Positions 8,731 through 18,737 of a stretch of DNA of 64,000 bases are shown here, one piece after another. The stretch comes from Hyphomicrobiales bacterium (GTDB lineage Bacteria; Pseudomonadota; Alphaproteobacteria; Rhizobiales; Xanthobacteraceae): NCBI GenBank assembly GCA_017305535.1, contig JAFKKN010000005.1:310001-374000 (forward strand), given 5' to 3'. A model generated the notes under the pieces. It saw only the letters and a program-made list of their open reading frames with translations. It made no database searches and had not been told where the DNA came from. Made by a program: the position numbers and the translations under genes. The first letter of the stretch is position 1, and each line of letters opens with the position of its first letter.

Positions 8731-8944
8731 GGACGGCCTGATAACGGCGGATCGCGCGGTTGGCGATCCGAATTCGGTTGCGGTCGCCGAACTCGAACAG
8801 TTCGACGATGATTTCCAGCAGCGACTGATCGGTTCGGTGTGGGTCGATAAGGACACCACTTCTGTTCAAGTAGTCGGCGGCAATGGAATAAGCCTGTCCG
8901 ATTACATCGATGTTGATTACCTGGACGTCGCGTTCAACCAGCAT
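8720..8944 (-). CDS. Hypothetical protein, 74 aa
   Basis: A 74-residue protein reading MLVERDVQVINIDVIGQAYS at its start, with a basic C-terminus (FGDRNRIRIANRAIRRYQAVHGA). No known domain is recognised. A GGAGGG ribosome-binding sequence lies 8 bases upstream of ATG 8944, which supports the start; the in-frame extension further upstream runs into the leuC terminator and is not coding. Its 3' end overlaps the next gene by 11 bases. The pair may act together, but no function is indicated. Confidence 0.55.
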   Translation of the reverse strand: MLVERDVQVINIDVIGQAYSIAADYLNRSGVLIDPHRTDQSLLEIIVELFEFGDRNRIRIANRAIRRYQAVHGA

Positions 8945-9020
8945 GGCGATGGCCCTCCAGTGTCGAGACAAGTCGCGACCCCGCGTTCCAGTTCCATCGC
9001 CGCGATTCGAATTCACACAT

Positions 9021-9055
9021 AAGAAAACGGCGGCCCCGCGAAGGACCGCCGTTTG
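9021..9055 (-). terminator. Rho-independent terminator of leuC
   Basis: Read on the minus strand, a stem AAACGGCGG/CCGCCGTTT with a short GC-rich loop is followed by TTTTCTT. It lies 20 bases past the leuC stop and separates leuC from the two small genes downstream. Confidence 0.8.
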
Positions 9056-9075
9056 CGATCGAGGTGCGAACCGGA

Positions 9076-10491
<1,416 letters not shown>

Positions 10492-10833
10492 GGTGTCGGC
10501 CTCGAACGGAAATGAAATGGTGTGGTACGGGCGGGCGGCGCGCGGGCGCCGAATATCAGCCCGCGAGGAGCGCGGTGGTCGTCAGGCGGCCGAAGAAGCG
10601 CCACGGCAACCGCGAGCGGTCGTCGAGCACAATCCGGGCAACGATCTCTTTGCGATCTGGAACCATTCCACATCCTAGCACAGGCACGATTGCGCCGACA
10701 ACGAGGCCCGCGGCATGGCGCCATGCTTGCTCGGAGTTATGTCCGTTCAGATAGGCGCGGCACGACCCGTTTGCACGCAACAAAAAAGCGCGGGTAAGCC
10801 CCGCGCTTTTCGACGTCGCGATGCGACGGGAAA
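10492..10833. other. leuC-rplS intergenic region
   Basis: About 340 bases between the rplS stop and the leuC start. The distal part holds the rplS terminator (10782-10810). A 75-codon minus-strand frame at 10556-10783 begins with TTG inside that terminator and is not accepted as a gene. The leuC promoter must lie here; no leader-peptide or T-box structure was recognised. Confidence 0.5.
10782..10810 (-). terminator. Rho-independent terminator of rplS
   Basis: On the minus strand an AAAAGCGCGGG/CCCGCGCTTTT hairpin with a short loop is followed by TTTTTTG. It lies about 24 bases beyond the rplS stop codon and is symmetrical enough to work in both directions. Confidence 0.85.
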
Positions 10834-11223
10834 TTACTCGCCGACGGCGGCAGCCTGCGCGCGGTCCTGCTTCTTCTCGACGATGCGGGCCGACTTGCCG
10901 CGCAGGTTGCGGAGGTAATACAGCTTGGCGCGACGCACCTTGCCGCGACGCACGACCTTGATCGAGTCGATCATCGGGGACAGCAGCGGGAAAACGCGCT
11001 CGACGCCCTCGCCGTAGGAAATCTTGCGGACGGTGAAGCTCTCGTTGAGCCCGCCGCCGGAACGGCCGATGCAGACCCCTTCATAGGCCTGCACGCGGGT
11101 GCGCTCGCCTTCGACCACCTTGACGTTGACGATCACAGTGTCGCCGGGACCGAATTCCGGAATGGTCTTGCCGGCCGACAGCTTGTCGAATTGCTCTTTT
11201 TCGAGCTGCTGGATGATATTCAT
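10834..11223 (-). CDS. rplS: 50S ribosomal protein L19
   Basis: A 129-residue bL19 protein located at the 30S-50S interface. Typical segments are [53 protein letters not shown] and the basic [23 protein letters not shown]. The C-terminal tail after ARI is a lineage extension. It is the last gene of the ffh-rpsP-rimM-trmD-rplS block, about 210 bases after trmD, and ends in a strong terminator. Confidence 0.96.
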   Translation of the reverse strand: MNIIQQLEKEQFDKLSAGKTIPEFGPGDTVIVNVKVVEGERTRVQAYEGVCIGRSGGGLNESFTVRKISYGEGVERVFPLLSPMIDSIKVVRRGKVRRAKLYYLRNLRGKSARIVEKKQDRAQAAAVGE

Positions 11224-11282
11224 TGCAAAACTCCATCGACGGCGCGCCAGCCCTTCCGAGGCGGCTGCGTGAAACTGGTTAT

Positions 11283-11327
11283 CCCAAGATCCTTTACCGT
11301 TCCCGTGGAGCGGTAAAGGATCTTGGG
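11283..11327. repeat. Perfect 17-bp palindrome between trmD and rplS
   Basis: CCCAAGATCCTTTACCG (11283-11299) and CGGTAAAGGATCTTGGG (11311-11327) are perfect inverted repeats around an 11-base loop. A T-rich CTTTTATT follows on the plus strand. On the minus strand it is in the trmD-rplS spacer, where it could act as a processing site or partial terminator. It abuts a copy of the composite dispersed repeat (11339-11385). Confidence 0.8.
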
Positions 11328-11338
11328 CTTTTATTCTG

Positions 11339-11385
11339 ACGCGTTTTCTTCACGCGAACCGGCGACCACTTCGCTTGAAAACGCT
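11339..11385 (+). repeat. Composite dispersed repeat, copy A
   Basis: One of four copies of a 47-base module beginning ACGCGTTTTCTTCACGCGAA and ending GCTTGAAAACGCT. The other copies are at 24306, 28966 and 49916. The ends ACGCGTTTTC and GAAAACGCT are themselves inverted. Here a perfect palindrome (11283-11327) precedes the module. Confidence 0.85.
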
Positions 11386-11430
11386 TCTGGTGCGGATTTC
11401 GCGCTCCTATACGGCAAAGCAAAGGCGTTG

Positions 11431-12159
11431 TCACCCGTCTGTCGTGCTTTTTGGTCCTTTTTGGTTGCCGAGTTGCCCACCATGCGCCGCCCACAGGTCC
11501 GGGCGGCGGTTCCGGGTCAGATTTTCGGCCTCCGCCCGCCGCCACGCCGCGACCTTGGCGTGGTCGCCGGACAGCAGGATATCCGGGATCGGGTGACCCT
11601 CGAAGCTCTGCGGCCGGGTGTATTGCGGGTATTCCAGTAGTCCGGCGGAAAAACTCTCGTCGGAACCGGATTCCAGCTTGCCCATGACGCCCGGCAGCAG
11701 CCGGACGCAGGCGTCGAGCAGCACCATGGCGGCGATTTCGCCACCCGAGAGCACATAATCGCCGATCGAGACCTCCTCGAGGCCACGGGCATTGATCACC
11801 CGCTGGTCGATGCCCTCGAACCGGCCGCAGACGATCAGCGGGCCGAGACCTGCGGCGAATTCCGCAACCCGCGACTGGGTCAATGGCCGACCGCGGGGGC
11901 TCATCACAAGGCGCGGCCGCTCCGGCGCGATGGCGGCGTTATCGATGGCGGCGGCGAGCACGTCGGCGCGCAGCACCATGCCGGGGCCGCCCCCGGCCGG
12001 GGTATCGTCGACGCTGCGATGCTTGTCGGTGGCAGAGTCGCGGATGTCCCGCACCTCCATCTCCCACAGACCGGTCGCCAGCGCCCGCCCCGCCAGACTC
12101 GCGCCGAGCGGACCGGGGAACATGCCCGGAAACAGGGTCAGGATCGTCGCGCGCCACAT
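11431..12159 (-). CDS. trmD: tRNA (guanine-N1)-methyltransferase
   Basis: A 242-residue SPOUT methyltransferase that makes m1G37 in tRNAs with G36, preventing frameshifting. The knot region is recognisable: [36 protein letters not shown] and the S-adenosylmethionine loop [23 protein letters not shown] start at ATG 12159 ([14 protein letters not shown], the conserved N-terminus); an in-frame start at 12219 would run into an intergenic palindromic repeat. It is the fourth gene of the ffh-to-rplS block, with 125 bases between it and rimM. Confidence 0.95.
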   Translation of the reverse strand: MWRATILTLFPGMFPGPLGASLAGRALATGLWEMEVRDIRDSATDKHRSVDDTPAGGGPGMVLRADVLAAAIDNAAIAPERPRLVMSPRGRPLTQSRVAEFAAGLGPLIVCGRFEGIDQRVINARGLEEVSIGDYVLSGGEIAAMVLLDACVRLLPGVMGKLESGSDESFSAGLLEYPQYTRPQSFEGHPIPDILLSGDHAKVAAWRRAEAENLTRNRRPDLWAAHGGQLGNQKGPKSTTDG

Positions 12160-12188
12160 AGTGTTGATCGCCAGAGATAATTTTCCCG

Positions 12189-12264
12189 CGTCATACGCGG
12201 GCTTGACCCGCGTATCCATCGCCTTCTCAAAAGATGGATCGCCGGATCAAGTCCGGCGATGACG
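12189..12264. repeat. Palindromic intergenic repeat (degenerate copy)
   Basis: Two facing hairpins (CGTCATACGCGGGCTTGACCC... and ...GGATCAAGTCCGGCGATGACG) about 76 bases end to end. The layout is that of the GTCATG-CCGGGCTTGTCCCGG elements elsewhere in the window, but it is diverged. It fills the trmD-rimM spacer. Confidence 0.7.
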
Positions 12265-12284
12265 TAAATGCAAGAACGAAACGA

Positions 12285-12806
12285 TTATGCCTGATCGGGC
12301 GTATCGCCGTCGACCTCGCCCGGCAGGTCGATCACCACCCGCCCGCCGGCGACGTCGACGGTCGGCACCACGGCGTCGGTGAAGGGCAGCAGCAGCGTCG
12401 CGCCTTTCGGTGGCGCGATCTCGATGACGTCGCCGGCGCCGAAATTATGGATCGCGACGACGCGACCGATCGGCGCGCCATCGGGAGCAACGGCGGCGAG
12501 ATCGATCAGGTCGACATGATAGTATTCGCCGTCTTCAGCCGGCGGCAGCTTTTCACGCTGGACGTGCAGCTCGATACCGTTGAGCTTCTCGGCGTCGTTG
12601 CGCGTGGTGACGCCCTGCAATGTCGCGACCAGATGATCCCCGGCCTCGCGTGCATTGCTCACTTCGAATTGACGCGTGCCGTCCTTGGTCGAAAGCGGTC
12701 CGTAATCGAGGACCGCAAGCGGGTCTTCGGTGAAGGTCCATAACTTCACCGCGCCGCGCACGCCATGCGCGGCGCCGATGCGGGCGATGCAAACGAGCTT
12801 TGTCAT
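12285..12806 (-). CDS. rimM: 16S rRNA processing/30S maturation protein RimM
   Basis: A 173-residue RimM, which binds ribosomal protein S19 and helps mature the 30S head. The N-terminal domain opens [25 protein letters not shown], the standard RimM start. The C-terminal PRC-barrel has [20 protein letters not shown] and a [17 protein letters not shown] segment. It lies 15 bases after rpsP and upstream of trmD, the conserved order, so it is co-transcribed. Confidence 0.95.
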   Translation of the reverse strand: MTKLVCIARIGAAHGVRGAVKLWTFTEDPLAVLDYGPLSTKDGTRQFEVSNAREAGDHLVATLQGVTTRNDAEKLNGIELHVQREKLPPAEDGEYYHVDLIDLAAVAPDGAPIGRVVAIHNFGAGDVIEIAPPKGATLLLPFTDAVVPTVDVAGGRVVIDLPGEVDGDTPDQA

Positions 12807-12821
12807 CGCCCCGACGAAGCC

Positions 12822-13142
12822 TTACTTCGCCTCGGCGGCCTTGCGCTCCTTGCGCGGCACGGCCTTTTCCGGGTTGTTGCGCGCCGCGCGCTTGATGACG
12901 CCGGCGGCGTCGAGGAAACGCGACACGCGGTCGGACGGCTGCGCGCCCTTGGCGAGCCATGCCTTCACCTTCTCCATGTCGAGCTTCAGGCGCAGGTCAT
13001 TGTCCTTCGGCAGCAGCGGATTGAAATAGCCGAGGCGCTCGATGAAGCGGCCGTCACGCGGAAAGCGCGAGTCGGCGACGACGACATGGTAGACCGGACG
13101 CTTCTTGGTGCCGGCACGGGCGAGGCGGATAACGACGGACAT
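12822..13142 (-). CDS. rpsP: 30S ribosomal protein S16
   Basis: A 106-residue bS16 that stabilises the 30S body. Signature parts: [41 protein letters not shown] and [20 protein letters not shown] basic tail ([22 protein letters not shown]) extends the core as in other Rhizobiales. It is 60 bases from ffh and 15 bases from rimM on the same strand. Confidence 0.96.
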   Translation of the reverse strand: MSVVIRLARAGTKKRPVYHVVVADSRFPRDGRFIERLGYFNPLLPKDNDLRLKLDMEKVKAWLAKGAQPSDRVSRFLDAAGVIKRAARNNPEKAVPRKERKAAEAK

Positions 13143-13202
13143 GGAATTCTCCTTTGAAGGTCTGTTCGAGTCTGTTGTTGGGTTTGTTTGAGTTGGATGT
13201 GA

Positions 13203-14750
13203 CTATTTCTTCTTCCCTAAACCGGGAAAGCCGCCGAGGCCCGGCAGTGTCGGTTTGCCGCTGAGGCCGGTGAGACCCGGCAAGTTCGGCAATCCACCAC
13301 GCAGGCCGGCGGGAAGATCTTTCGGCAGTTGCGGCATGCCGTCGGCGCCTTTCGGCAGCTTGTCGGCCATGGCCTTCATCTGCTCCGGCGAAGGCATGCC
13401 GCCGCCGCCAAATCCCATGGCCTGGGCGATGCCGGCCATCGGGCCACGCTTGCCCGATCCCATCATCTTCATCATGTCGGCCATGTTCCGGTGCATCTTG
13501 AGGAGCTTGTTGATGTCCTCGACCTTCTGGCCGGCGCCGGCGGCGATGCGCTTCTTGCGGCTGGCCTTGAGAAGGTCGGGATGCTTGCGCTCCTGCCGCG
13601 TCATTGAATCGATGATCGCGGTCTGACGCTTAAGAATCTTGTCGTCGATGCCGGCGGCGGCGATCTGGTTCTTCATCTTGGCGATGCCGGGCATCATGCC
13701 CATCAAGCCGCCGATGCCGCCCATGTTCGCCATCTGCTGCAACTGATCGCGCATGTCGTTGAGGTCGAACTGACCCTTGCGCATTTTCTCGGCGACGCGC
13801 GCCGCCTTCTCGGCGTCGATATGCGCGGCGGCCTTTTCGACGAGGGAGACGACGTCGCCCATGCCGAGGATGCGGCCGGCGATGCGGTCCGGATGGAAGT
13901 CTTCGAGCGCATCGGTCTTTTCGCCGGTGCCGATCAGCTTGATCGGCTTGCCGGTGACAGCGCGCATCGACAGTGCCGCGCCGCCACGGCCGTCGCCGTC
14001 CACGCGGGTGAGCACAATGCCGGTGAGGCCCACGCGCTGGTCGAACGAGCGCGCGAGATTGACGGCATCCTGACCGGTCAGCGAATCCGCGACCAGCAGC
14101 ACTTCATGCGGATGGGCGGCGGCTTTGATGTTCGCCGCCTCGGACATCATGTCTTCGTCGAGCGTGGTGCGGCCGGCGGTGTCGAGCAGCACGATGTCGT
14201 AGCCGCCGAGCTTGCCCGCCTCGATGGCGCGGCGGGCGATCTGCTCCGGCTTCTGGCCTTCGACGATCGGCAGCGTCGCGATTTCGAGATCGCGGCCGAG
14301 CACGGCCAACTGCTCCATCGCCGCCGGGCGATAGATATCGAGCGAGGCCATCAGCACCTTGCGCTTGTCGCGCTGGGTGAGGCGGCGGGCGAGCTTTGCG
14401 GTGGTGGTCGTCTTACCGGAGCCTTGCAGACCGACCATCATGATCGGCACCGGCGCCGGCGCGTTGAGGTCGATGGTCTGGCCGTCGGAGCCCAGCGTCG
14501 CAATGAGCTGGTCGTGGACGATCTTGACCACCATCTGGCCCGGCGTCACCGACTTGACGACGGTGGCGCCGACCGCCTGCTCGCGGACCTGTTCGGTGAA
14601 GCTGCGCACCACTTCCAGCGCGACGTCGGCCTCCAGCAATGCGCGACGCACTTCGCGCATCGCCGCATCGACGTCCGCCTCGGTCAGCGCGCCGCGGCGC
14701 GTCAGCCGATCGAGAATGCCACCAAGCTTTTCCGACAGATTGTCGAACAT
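13203..14750 (-). CDS. ffh: Signal recognition particle protein Ffh
   Basis: A 515-residue SRP54 GTPase that binds 4.5S RNA and signal peptides and docks on FtsY. The N domain is followed by the G domain with P-loop GLQGSGKT (107-114), DTAGRTT and TRVDGDGRGGAA. The Met-rich M domain (GLMGMMPGIAKMKNQIAA, MHRNMADMMKMMGSGKRGPMAG) follows, then a Gly/Leu/Pro-rich tail ending GFPGLGKKK. I chose ATG 14750 (MFDNLSEKLGGI, the family N-terminus); 14789 is an in-frame alternative. It heads the rpsP-rimM-trmD-rplS block. Confidence 0.96.
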   Translation of the reverse strand: MFDNLSEKLGGILDRLTRRGALTEADVDAAMREVRRALLEADVALEVVRSFTEQVREQAVGATVVKSVTPGQMVVKIVHDQLIATLGSDGQTIDLNAPAPVPIMMVGLQGSGKTTTTAKLARRLTQRDKRKVLMASLDIYRPAAMEQLAVLGRDLEIATLPIVEGQKPEQIARRAIEAGKLGGYDIVLLDTAGRTTLDEDMMSEAANIKAAAHPHEVLLVADSLTGQDAVNLARSFDQRVGLTGIVLTRVDGDGRGGAALSMRAVTGKPIKLIGTGEKTDALEDFHPDRIAGRILGMGDVVSLVEKAAAHIDAEKAARVAEKMRKGQFDLNDMRDQLQQMANMGGIGGLMGMMPGIAKMKNQIAAAGIDDKILKRQTAIIDSMTRQERKHPDLLKASRKKRIAAGAGQKVEDINKLLKMHRNMADMMKMMGSGKRGPMAGIAQAMGFGGGGMPSPEQMKAMADKLPKGADGMPQLPKDLPAGLRGGLPNLPGLTGLSGKPTLPGLGGFPGLGKKK

Positions 14751-15021
14751 GAGCCACTGATCCAAACACGTTTGCGCCCGAGGGCGCACAGCGCTGTCGG
14801 GCGTTGGCCTCCGGTCTCAAGGGCCGGGCGGCGGGTCGAAAAGAACATCTTTCCGAGAAGTTGGGCGGTTAAACGCCGGTTGCCCGGCAAAGTCAACAAA
14901 AGTTGACGGAATGCGCGGGTAACGCACTGAGCGGTATCGCGATAAGTTTCGTAAAATCAAGAGCTTGAAATGATGTGGCCGCCGTCTTGCCGAATCCCGC
15001 GATTTTTGGCCCAATCCGCCG

Positions 15022-16083
15022 ATGACAATCACCCGCCGCCGGTTTCTTGCTTCCATGGCCGGCATTGCCGCCTTGCTCGGCGGTTCCGCGTTCTGGGCCT
15101 CCTTCATGAAAACCTACAACGGGCCGGTGTCGGATCATTTCGACGGGCTTCGCTTCTTCGATCCGCACGGGTCCCCGCCCAAGAGCCTCGCCGAGGTGCT
15201 GCGCTGGCAGTTCGGTGGCGACCGCGAGCGCCACGCATGGCCGGACTGGGTGCCGAGCCCCCATGCCGATACCCCGCCGCCCCGCGTGCTGAGCGGCATC
15301 CGCCTGGCGTTCGTCGGCCACGCGAGCTGGCTGATCCAGACCGCCGGGCTCAACATCCTGATCGATCCGGTGTGGTCGGAGCGCGCCTCGCCGTTCTCGT
15401 TCGCCGGGCCGAAGCGTCACAACGATCCCGGCATCGCCTTCGAGGCATTGCCGCCGATCGACGCCGTACTGGTGTCGCACGGCCATTATGATCACCTCGA
15501 CGTGGCGACGCTGTCGCGGTTGCAGGCGGAGTTCGCGCCGCGTGTCATCACGCCGCTCGGCAACGACGTGACCATGCGCGCGGCCGACGCCGCGATCCGT
15601 GCCGAGGCGTTCGACTGGCATCAACACGTCGAACTCGGCAACGGCGTAACGGTGACGCTGGTGCCGACGCGGCACTGGTCGGCGCGCGGCCTGTTCGACC
15701 GCAACAAGGCGCTGTGGGCGAGCTTCGTGTTGAAGACGCCGGCCGGCAATCTCTACGTCGTCTGCGATTCCAGTTATGGCGACGGTGGCCACTTCCGCCG
15801 CGTGCGCGACGCGCACGGGCCGTTCCGGCTGGCGATCCTGCCGATCGGCGCCTACGAGCCGCGCTGGTTCATGCGCGACCAGCACATGAATCCCGAGGAA
15901 GCGGTGAAGGCGTTTTCCGACTCTGGCGCCGAACGCGCGCTGGCGCATCACCATGGCACGTTTCAACTTACGGACGAGGCGATCGACGCGCCGGTGCAGG
16001 CCTTGCAGGTTGCGCGCGAAGCCGCGGGCATCGCACCCGAGACGTTCGTGGCGTTGCAGCCGGGGCAGGTGGTGGAGGTTTAA
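15022..16083 (+). CDS. Tat-exported metallo-beta-lactamase-fold hydrolase
   Basis: A 353-residue MBL-fold protein of the UlaG/NAPE-PLD-like group. The metal-binding motif SHGHYDHLD places ligands at His153, His155, Asp157 and His158. Later metal-site segments are PTRHWSARG and DSSYGDGGHF, and LAHHHGTFQLTDE supplies the last histidines. The N-terminus TRRRFLASMAGIAALLGGSA fits a twin-arginine signal, so it probably folds with metal before export to the periplasm. The group contains N-acyl phosphatidylethanolamine phospholipase D and L-ascorbate-6-P lactonase, so the substrate is open. It is read alone. Confidence 0.88.
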   Translation: MTITRRRFLASMAGIAALLGGSAFWASFMKTYNGPVSDHFDGLRFFDPHGSPPKSLAEVLRWQFGGDRERHAWPDWVPSPHADTPPPRVLSGIRLAFVGHASWLIQTAGLNILIDPVWSERASPFSFAGPKRHNDPGIAFEALPPIDAVLVSHGHYDHLDVATLSRLQAEFAPRVITPLGNDVTMRAADAAIRAEAFDWHQHVELGNGVTVTLVPTRHWSARGLFDRNKALWASFVLKTPAGNLYVVCDSSYGDGGHFRRVRDAHGPFRLAILPIGAYEPRWFMRDQHMNPEEAVKAFSDSGAERALAHHHGTFQLTDEAIDAPVQALQVAREAAGIAPETFVALQPGQVVEV

Positions 16084-16096
16084 GGAGCCTCCCCCT

Positions 16097-16189
16097 CCGT
16101 CATGGTCGGGCTTGTCCCGGCCATCCACGTCTTGCTTGCCGATAGGGTGTTAGAACGTGGATGCCCGGGATAAGCCCGGGCATGACGGA
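16097..16189. repeat. Palindromic intergenic repeat, subfamily 1
   Basis: A 93-base element of two hairpins: CGTCATGGTCGGGCTTGTCC... and ...GATAAGCCCGGGCATGACGG, enclosing ATCCACGTCTTGCTTGCC and its reverse-oriented ACGTGGAT. A close copy is at 20093-20184. It sits between two convergent genes and may terminate both. Confidence 0.85.
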
Positions 16190-16192
16190 TAA

Positions 16193-16906
16193 CTACTGCG
16201 CTGCCTTGATGGCCCACGACACGCTGACATTGATATGCAGCGTTTCCTCGCCCGGTGCGACCGGCGCGGCGGCGAAATCCATCGATGCCTTGCGCATCAT
16301 CGGCATCGGCGGCAGGGCGCCGCCTTCGCTGATGCTGACCGGATCGCCCAGCGTTACGCCGGCGGCCTTCGCATAAATCTCGGCCTTGCGCCGTGCGTCG
16401 GCAATGGCTTTCGGCCGCGCCTCGTCGAGCAGTTTTGAGGTGTTCGACACCGCGAAGTGGATGCCGCCGATATCGTTGGCGCCGGCCGCGACCAGCGCAT
16501 CGATGATGCCGGCGACCTTGGTGACGTCGCGCAGCTTGATGGTGACGCGGTTGCTGGCGCGATAGCCGCTCACCACTGGCGGGCCGTTGCGGTTCGGACC
16601 GGTGTTGGCGTATTGCGGCGAGAGCGACAGCCGCGAGGTCTGGTAATCCTTCTCGGCGAGGCCCGCGCCTTGCAGCGCCAGCAGCACGCGGCCCATCGCG
16701 GCGTTGTTGGCGTCGCTGGCCTCGCGTGCGGTCTTGGCGTCGGTGGTGACGCCGCCGTCGATCTGCGCCAGATCCGGCGTGGCGTTCACGGTGGCTTCGC
16801 CGGTCACGGAAATCATCGGCGGCAAGGTCGTATCGGCCATCGCGGCTCCGGACAGGCTCAGGAAGGTGGCGGCAAGCGCGGCGGTCAGGGTGCGGGTTGC
16901 GATCAT
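16193..16906 (-). CDS. SIMPL (DUF541) domain protein, secreted
   Basis: A 237-residue exported protein. The N-terminus (MIATRTLTAALAATFLSLSGAAMA) is a signal peptide with an AMA-type cleavage site. The rest is the SIMPL/DUF541 domain: ISVTGEATVNATPDLAQIDGGV, the AREASDANNAAMGRVLLALQGAGLAEKDYQT helix, then AIADARRKAEIYAKAAGVTLGDPVSISEG. These periplasmic proteins are of uncertain role (some are linked to oxidative stress). The upstream GyrI-like gene's stop lies at 16912, so the two genes nearly touch. An in-frame GTG at 16915 is an alternative start. Confidence 0.87.
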   Translation of the reverse strand: MIATRTLTAALAATFLSLSGAAMADTTLPPMISVTGEATVNATPDLAQIDGGVTTDAKTAREASDANNAAMGRVLLALQGAGLAEKDYQTSRLSLSPQYANTGPNRNGPPVVSGYRASNRVTIKLRDVTKVAGIIDALVAAGANDIGGIHFAVSNTSKLLDEARPKAIADARRKAEIYAKAAGVTLGDPVSISEGGALPPMPMMRKASMDFAAAPVAPGEETLHINVSVSWAIKAAQ

Positions 16907-16911
16907 GGCTC

Positions 16912-17664
16912 TCACTTCAGCGGGACGTAGACGTTGATCACCAGCTTGTCTTCCGCGGTCTTCAGCGGATCTGTGGTGTATTCCTCGATGAACAGGTCTT
17001 TCGCTTCGAGCTTCTTGTCGTCGAGGTGATTGGTGATCGCCTCGTAGGTGTTGTCCATGTTGTCGTAAGACCCGCGATGCACGAACTTCAGTGCCTTGCC
17101 TTCCGGCGATTTGCCCATGCTCATGTTTTTCGGCAGGTTCTTCGGCTCCTGATCCACGGGCATTTCGGCCTGGAACACGAAGCCGTTGTCGTCAGTCGAG
17201 GTGTAGACGATCATCGGGTTGCCGGCCGGCTTGATGCCCTGTTTGTCGAGCAGCGAAGACACCGCCTTGAACGCGTCGATCAGGCTTTCGAACGCCGAAT
17301 CCCAAGTCGCGTTGCCGGTGTAGATCAGCACCGTCTTGGGCGTCAGCGTGATCTCCTCGCCGAACGGATCGGCGGTCTGGGTCGCCGGCGGTGAGGCTGG
17401 CGCCGTGGCGCTGGCCGGCGGCGGTGTCGGAGTGGGCGTTGCGGGCGCGGCGGTCGTTGGCGCGGTCTGATCCGGTTTGTCCGGCGTCGGCGCGGCCGGG
17501 GTTGTATCCGAAGGCGCGGAGGTCGTCGGAGGTGTGGTGGCCGGCGGGGTCGTGGTTGCGGGAGCCGTTGCCGGCGGCGCCTGCGCCAACGTCGCCGCCG
17601 GGGCGAAGGCGAGCGCCGGAGCCAGAACAACCAAACCGAGACGAAGCAGGCGGGACCGAATCAT
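16912..17664 (-). CDS. Secreted protein with GyrI-like domain
   Basis: A 250-residue protein in three parts. Residues 1-27 are a signal peptide (RLGLVVLAPALAFAPAATLAQA). Residues about 28-95 are almost pure Pro/Ala/Thr, a disordered linker. Residues about 100-250 look like a GyrI-like/AraC effector-binding domain (VLIYTGNATWDSAFESLIDAF, FQAEMPVDQEP, FVHRGSYDNMDNTYEAITNHL, FIEEYTTDPLKT). GyrI-like domains bind small molecules, usually in the cytoplasm; an exported one suggests periplasmic ligand sensing or sequestration. It is immediately followed by the SIMPL gene. Confidence 0.78.
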   Translation of the reverse strand: MIRSRLLRLGLVVLAPALAFAPAATLAQAPPATAPATTTPPATTPPTTSAPSDTTPAAPTPDKPDQTAPTTAAPATPTPTPPPASATAPASPPATQTADPFGEEITLTPKTVLIYTGNATWDSAFESLIDAFKAVSSLLDKQGIKPAGNPMIVYTSTDDNGFVFQAEMPVDQEPKNLPKNMSMGKSPEGKALKFVHRGSYDNMDNTYEAITNHLDDKKLEAKDLFIEEYTTDPLKTAEDKLVINVYVPLK

Positions 17665-17863
17665 TCCGAAGTCTCCATGGCTGGACCGGCGGGCCAGCGG
17701 CTGAACAGGTGTTCCATTGTCATGCTTAACACGCCGATTCGGCTTTCGTCCCGCGCGGACCTGTCATCCCTGTAGAGCATGGAAGCTGTCCCGGGCATGA
17801 ACGCGGCCACTGGCCAATCCGTCGCTGTTCGCCATATAACACGGCACAAATATGGAATTTGTG

Positions 17864-18736
17864 ATGAGCGCGCTGGCCAACCATAGCTTCAGCAAGATGA
17901 ACGGCATCGGTAACGAGATCGTCGTGCTCGACCTGCGGGATTCTGCCGCAGCGATCACGCCGGACGACGCGCGCGCCATCGGCTCGCCGTCCGGCGTGGC
18001 TTACGATCAATTGATGGTGTTGCTGCCGCCGCGCGCGGCCGGCACCGAGGCGTTCGTCCGCATCTACAACAACGACGGCTCGGAGGCGGGCGCCTGCGGC
18101 AACGGCATGCGCTGCGTGGCGCGGCAGACCTTTGCCGCCACCGGCCAATCGGCGCTGACCTTCGAGACCCGCGCGGGCCTCATCAACTGCTGGCAGGGAC
18201 CGGCGGCCGATCTCTATACGGTCGACATGGGCGCGCCAAAGTTCGGCTGGCAGGACATTCCGCTCGCGGAAGAGTTTCGCGATACCCGCTACATCGAATT
18301 GCAGATCGGGCCGATCGACAAGCCGATCCTGCATTCGCCGTCGGTCGTCAGCATGGGCAATCCTCACGCGATCTTCTGGGTGGACGATATCCACGCCTAC
18401 GATCTCGAACGGCTCGGGCCGCTGCTGGAAAACCATCCGATCTTTCCGGAGCGCGCCAACATCACGCTGGCGCATATCGTCGATCGCGATCGCATCGTGA
18501 TGCGCACCTGGGAGCGCGGCGCGGGCTTGACCCTCGCCTGCGGCTCGGCGGCCTGTGCCACGGCGGTAGCGGCAGCGCGGCTCAAGCGCACCGGCCGCGT
18601 CGTGCACATGACTTTGCCGGGCGGCGAACTCACCATCGAATGGCGCGAGCGCGACGATCACGTGCTGATGACGGGGCCGGCGGCGTTCGAATACGAAGGC
18701 CACCTCAATCCGGCGCTGTTCGCGCCTGCCGCCTGA
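17864..18736 (+). CDS. dapF: Diaminopimelate epimerase
   Basis: A 290-residue DapF, the PLP-independent epimerase converting LL- to meso-diaminopimelate for lysine and peptidoglycan. The two catalytic cysteines are present: Cys78 in [15 protein letters not shown] and Cys226 in [12 protein letters not shown]. The MNGIGNE N-terminal motif is intact. I start at ATG 17864 (MSALANHSF); an ATG at 17852 in frame adds four residues. mtaB starts one base after the dapF stop, so they form one operon. Confidence 0.95.
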   Translation: MSALANHSFSKMNGIGNEIVVLDLRDSAAAITPDDARAIGSPSGVAYDQLMVLLPPRAAGTEAFVRIYNNDGSEAGACGNGMRCVARQTFAATGQSALTFETRAGLINCWQGPAADLYTVDMGAPKFGWQDIPLAEEFRDTRYIELQIGPIDKPILHSPSVVSMGNPHAIFWVDDIHAYDLERLGPLLENHPIFPERANITLAHIVDRDRIVMRTWERGAGLTLACGSAACATAVAAARLKRTGRVVHMTLPGGELTIEWRERDDHVLMTGPAAFEYEGHLNPALFAPAA

Positions 18737-18737
18737 T

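Noticed and set aside
10556-10783. 75-codon minus-strand frame between rplS and leuC with a hydrophobic stretch
   Set aside because: Its only upstream start is a TTG inside the rplS terminator, and the next methionine is well into the frame. No ribosome site is seen, so it was not called.
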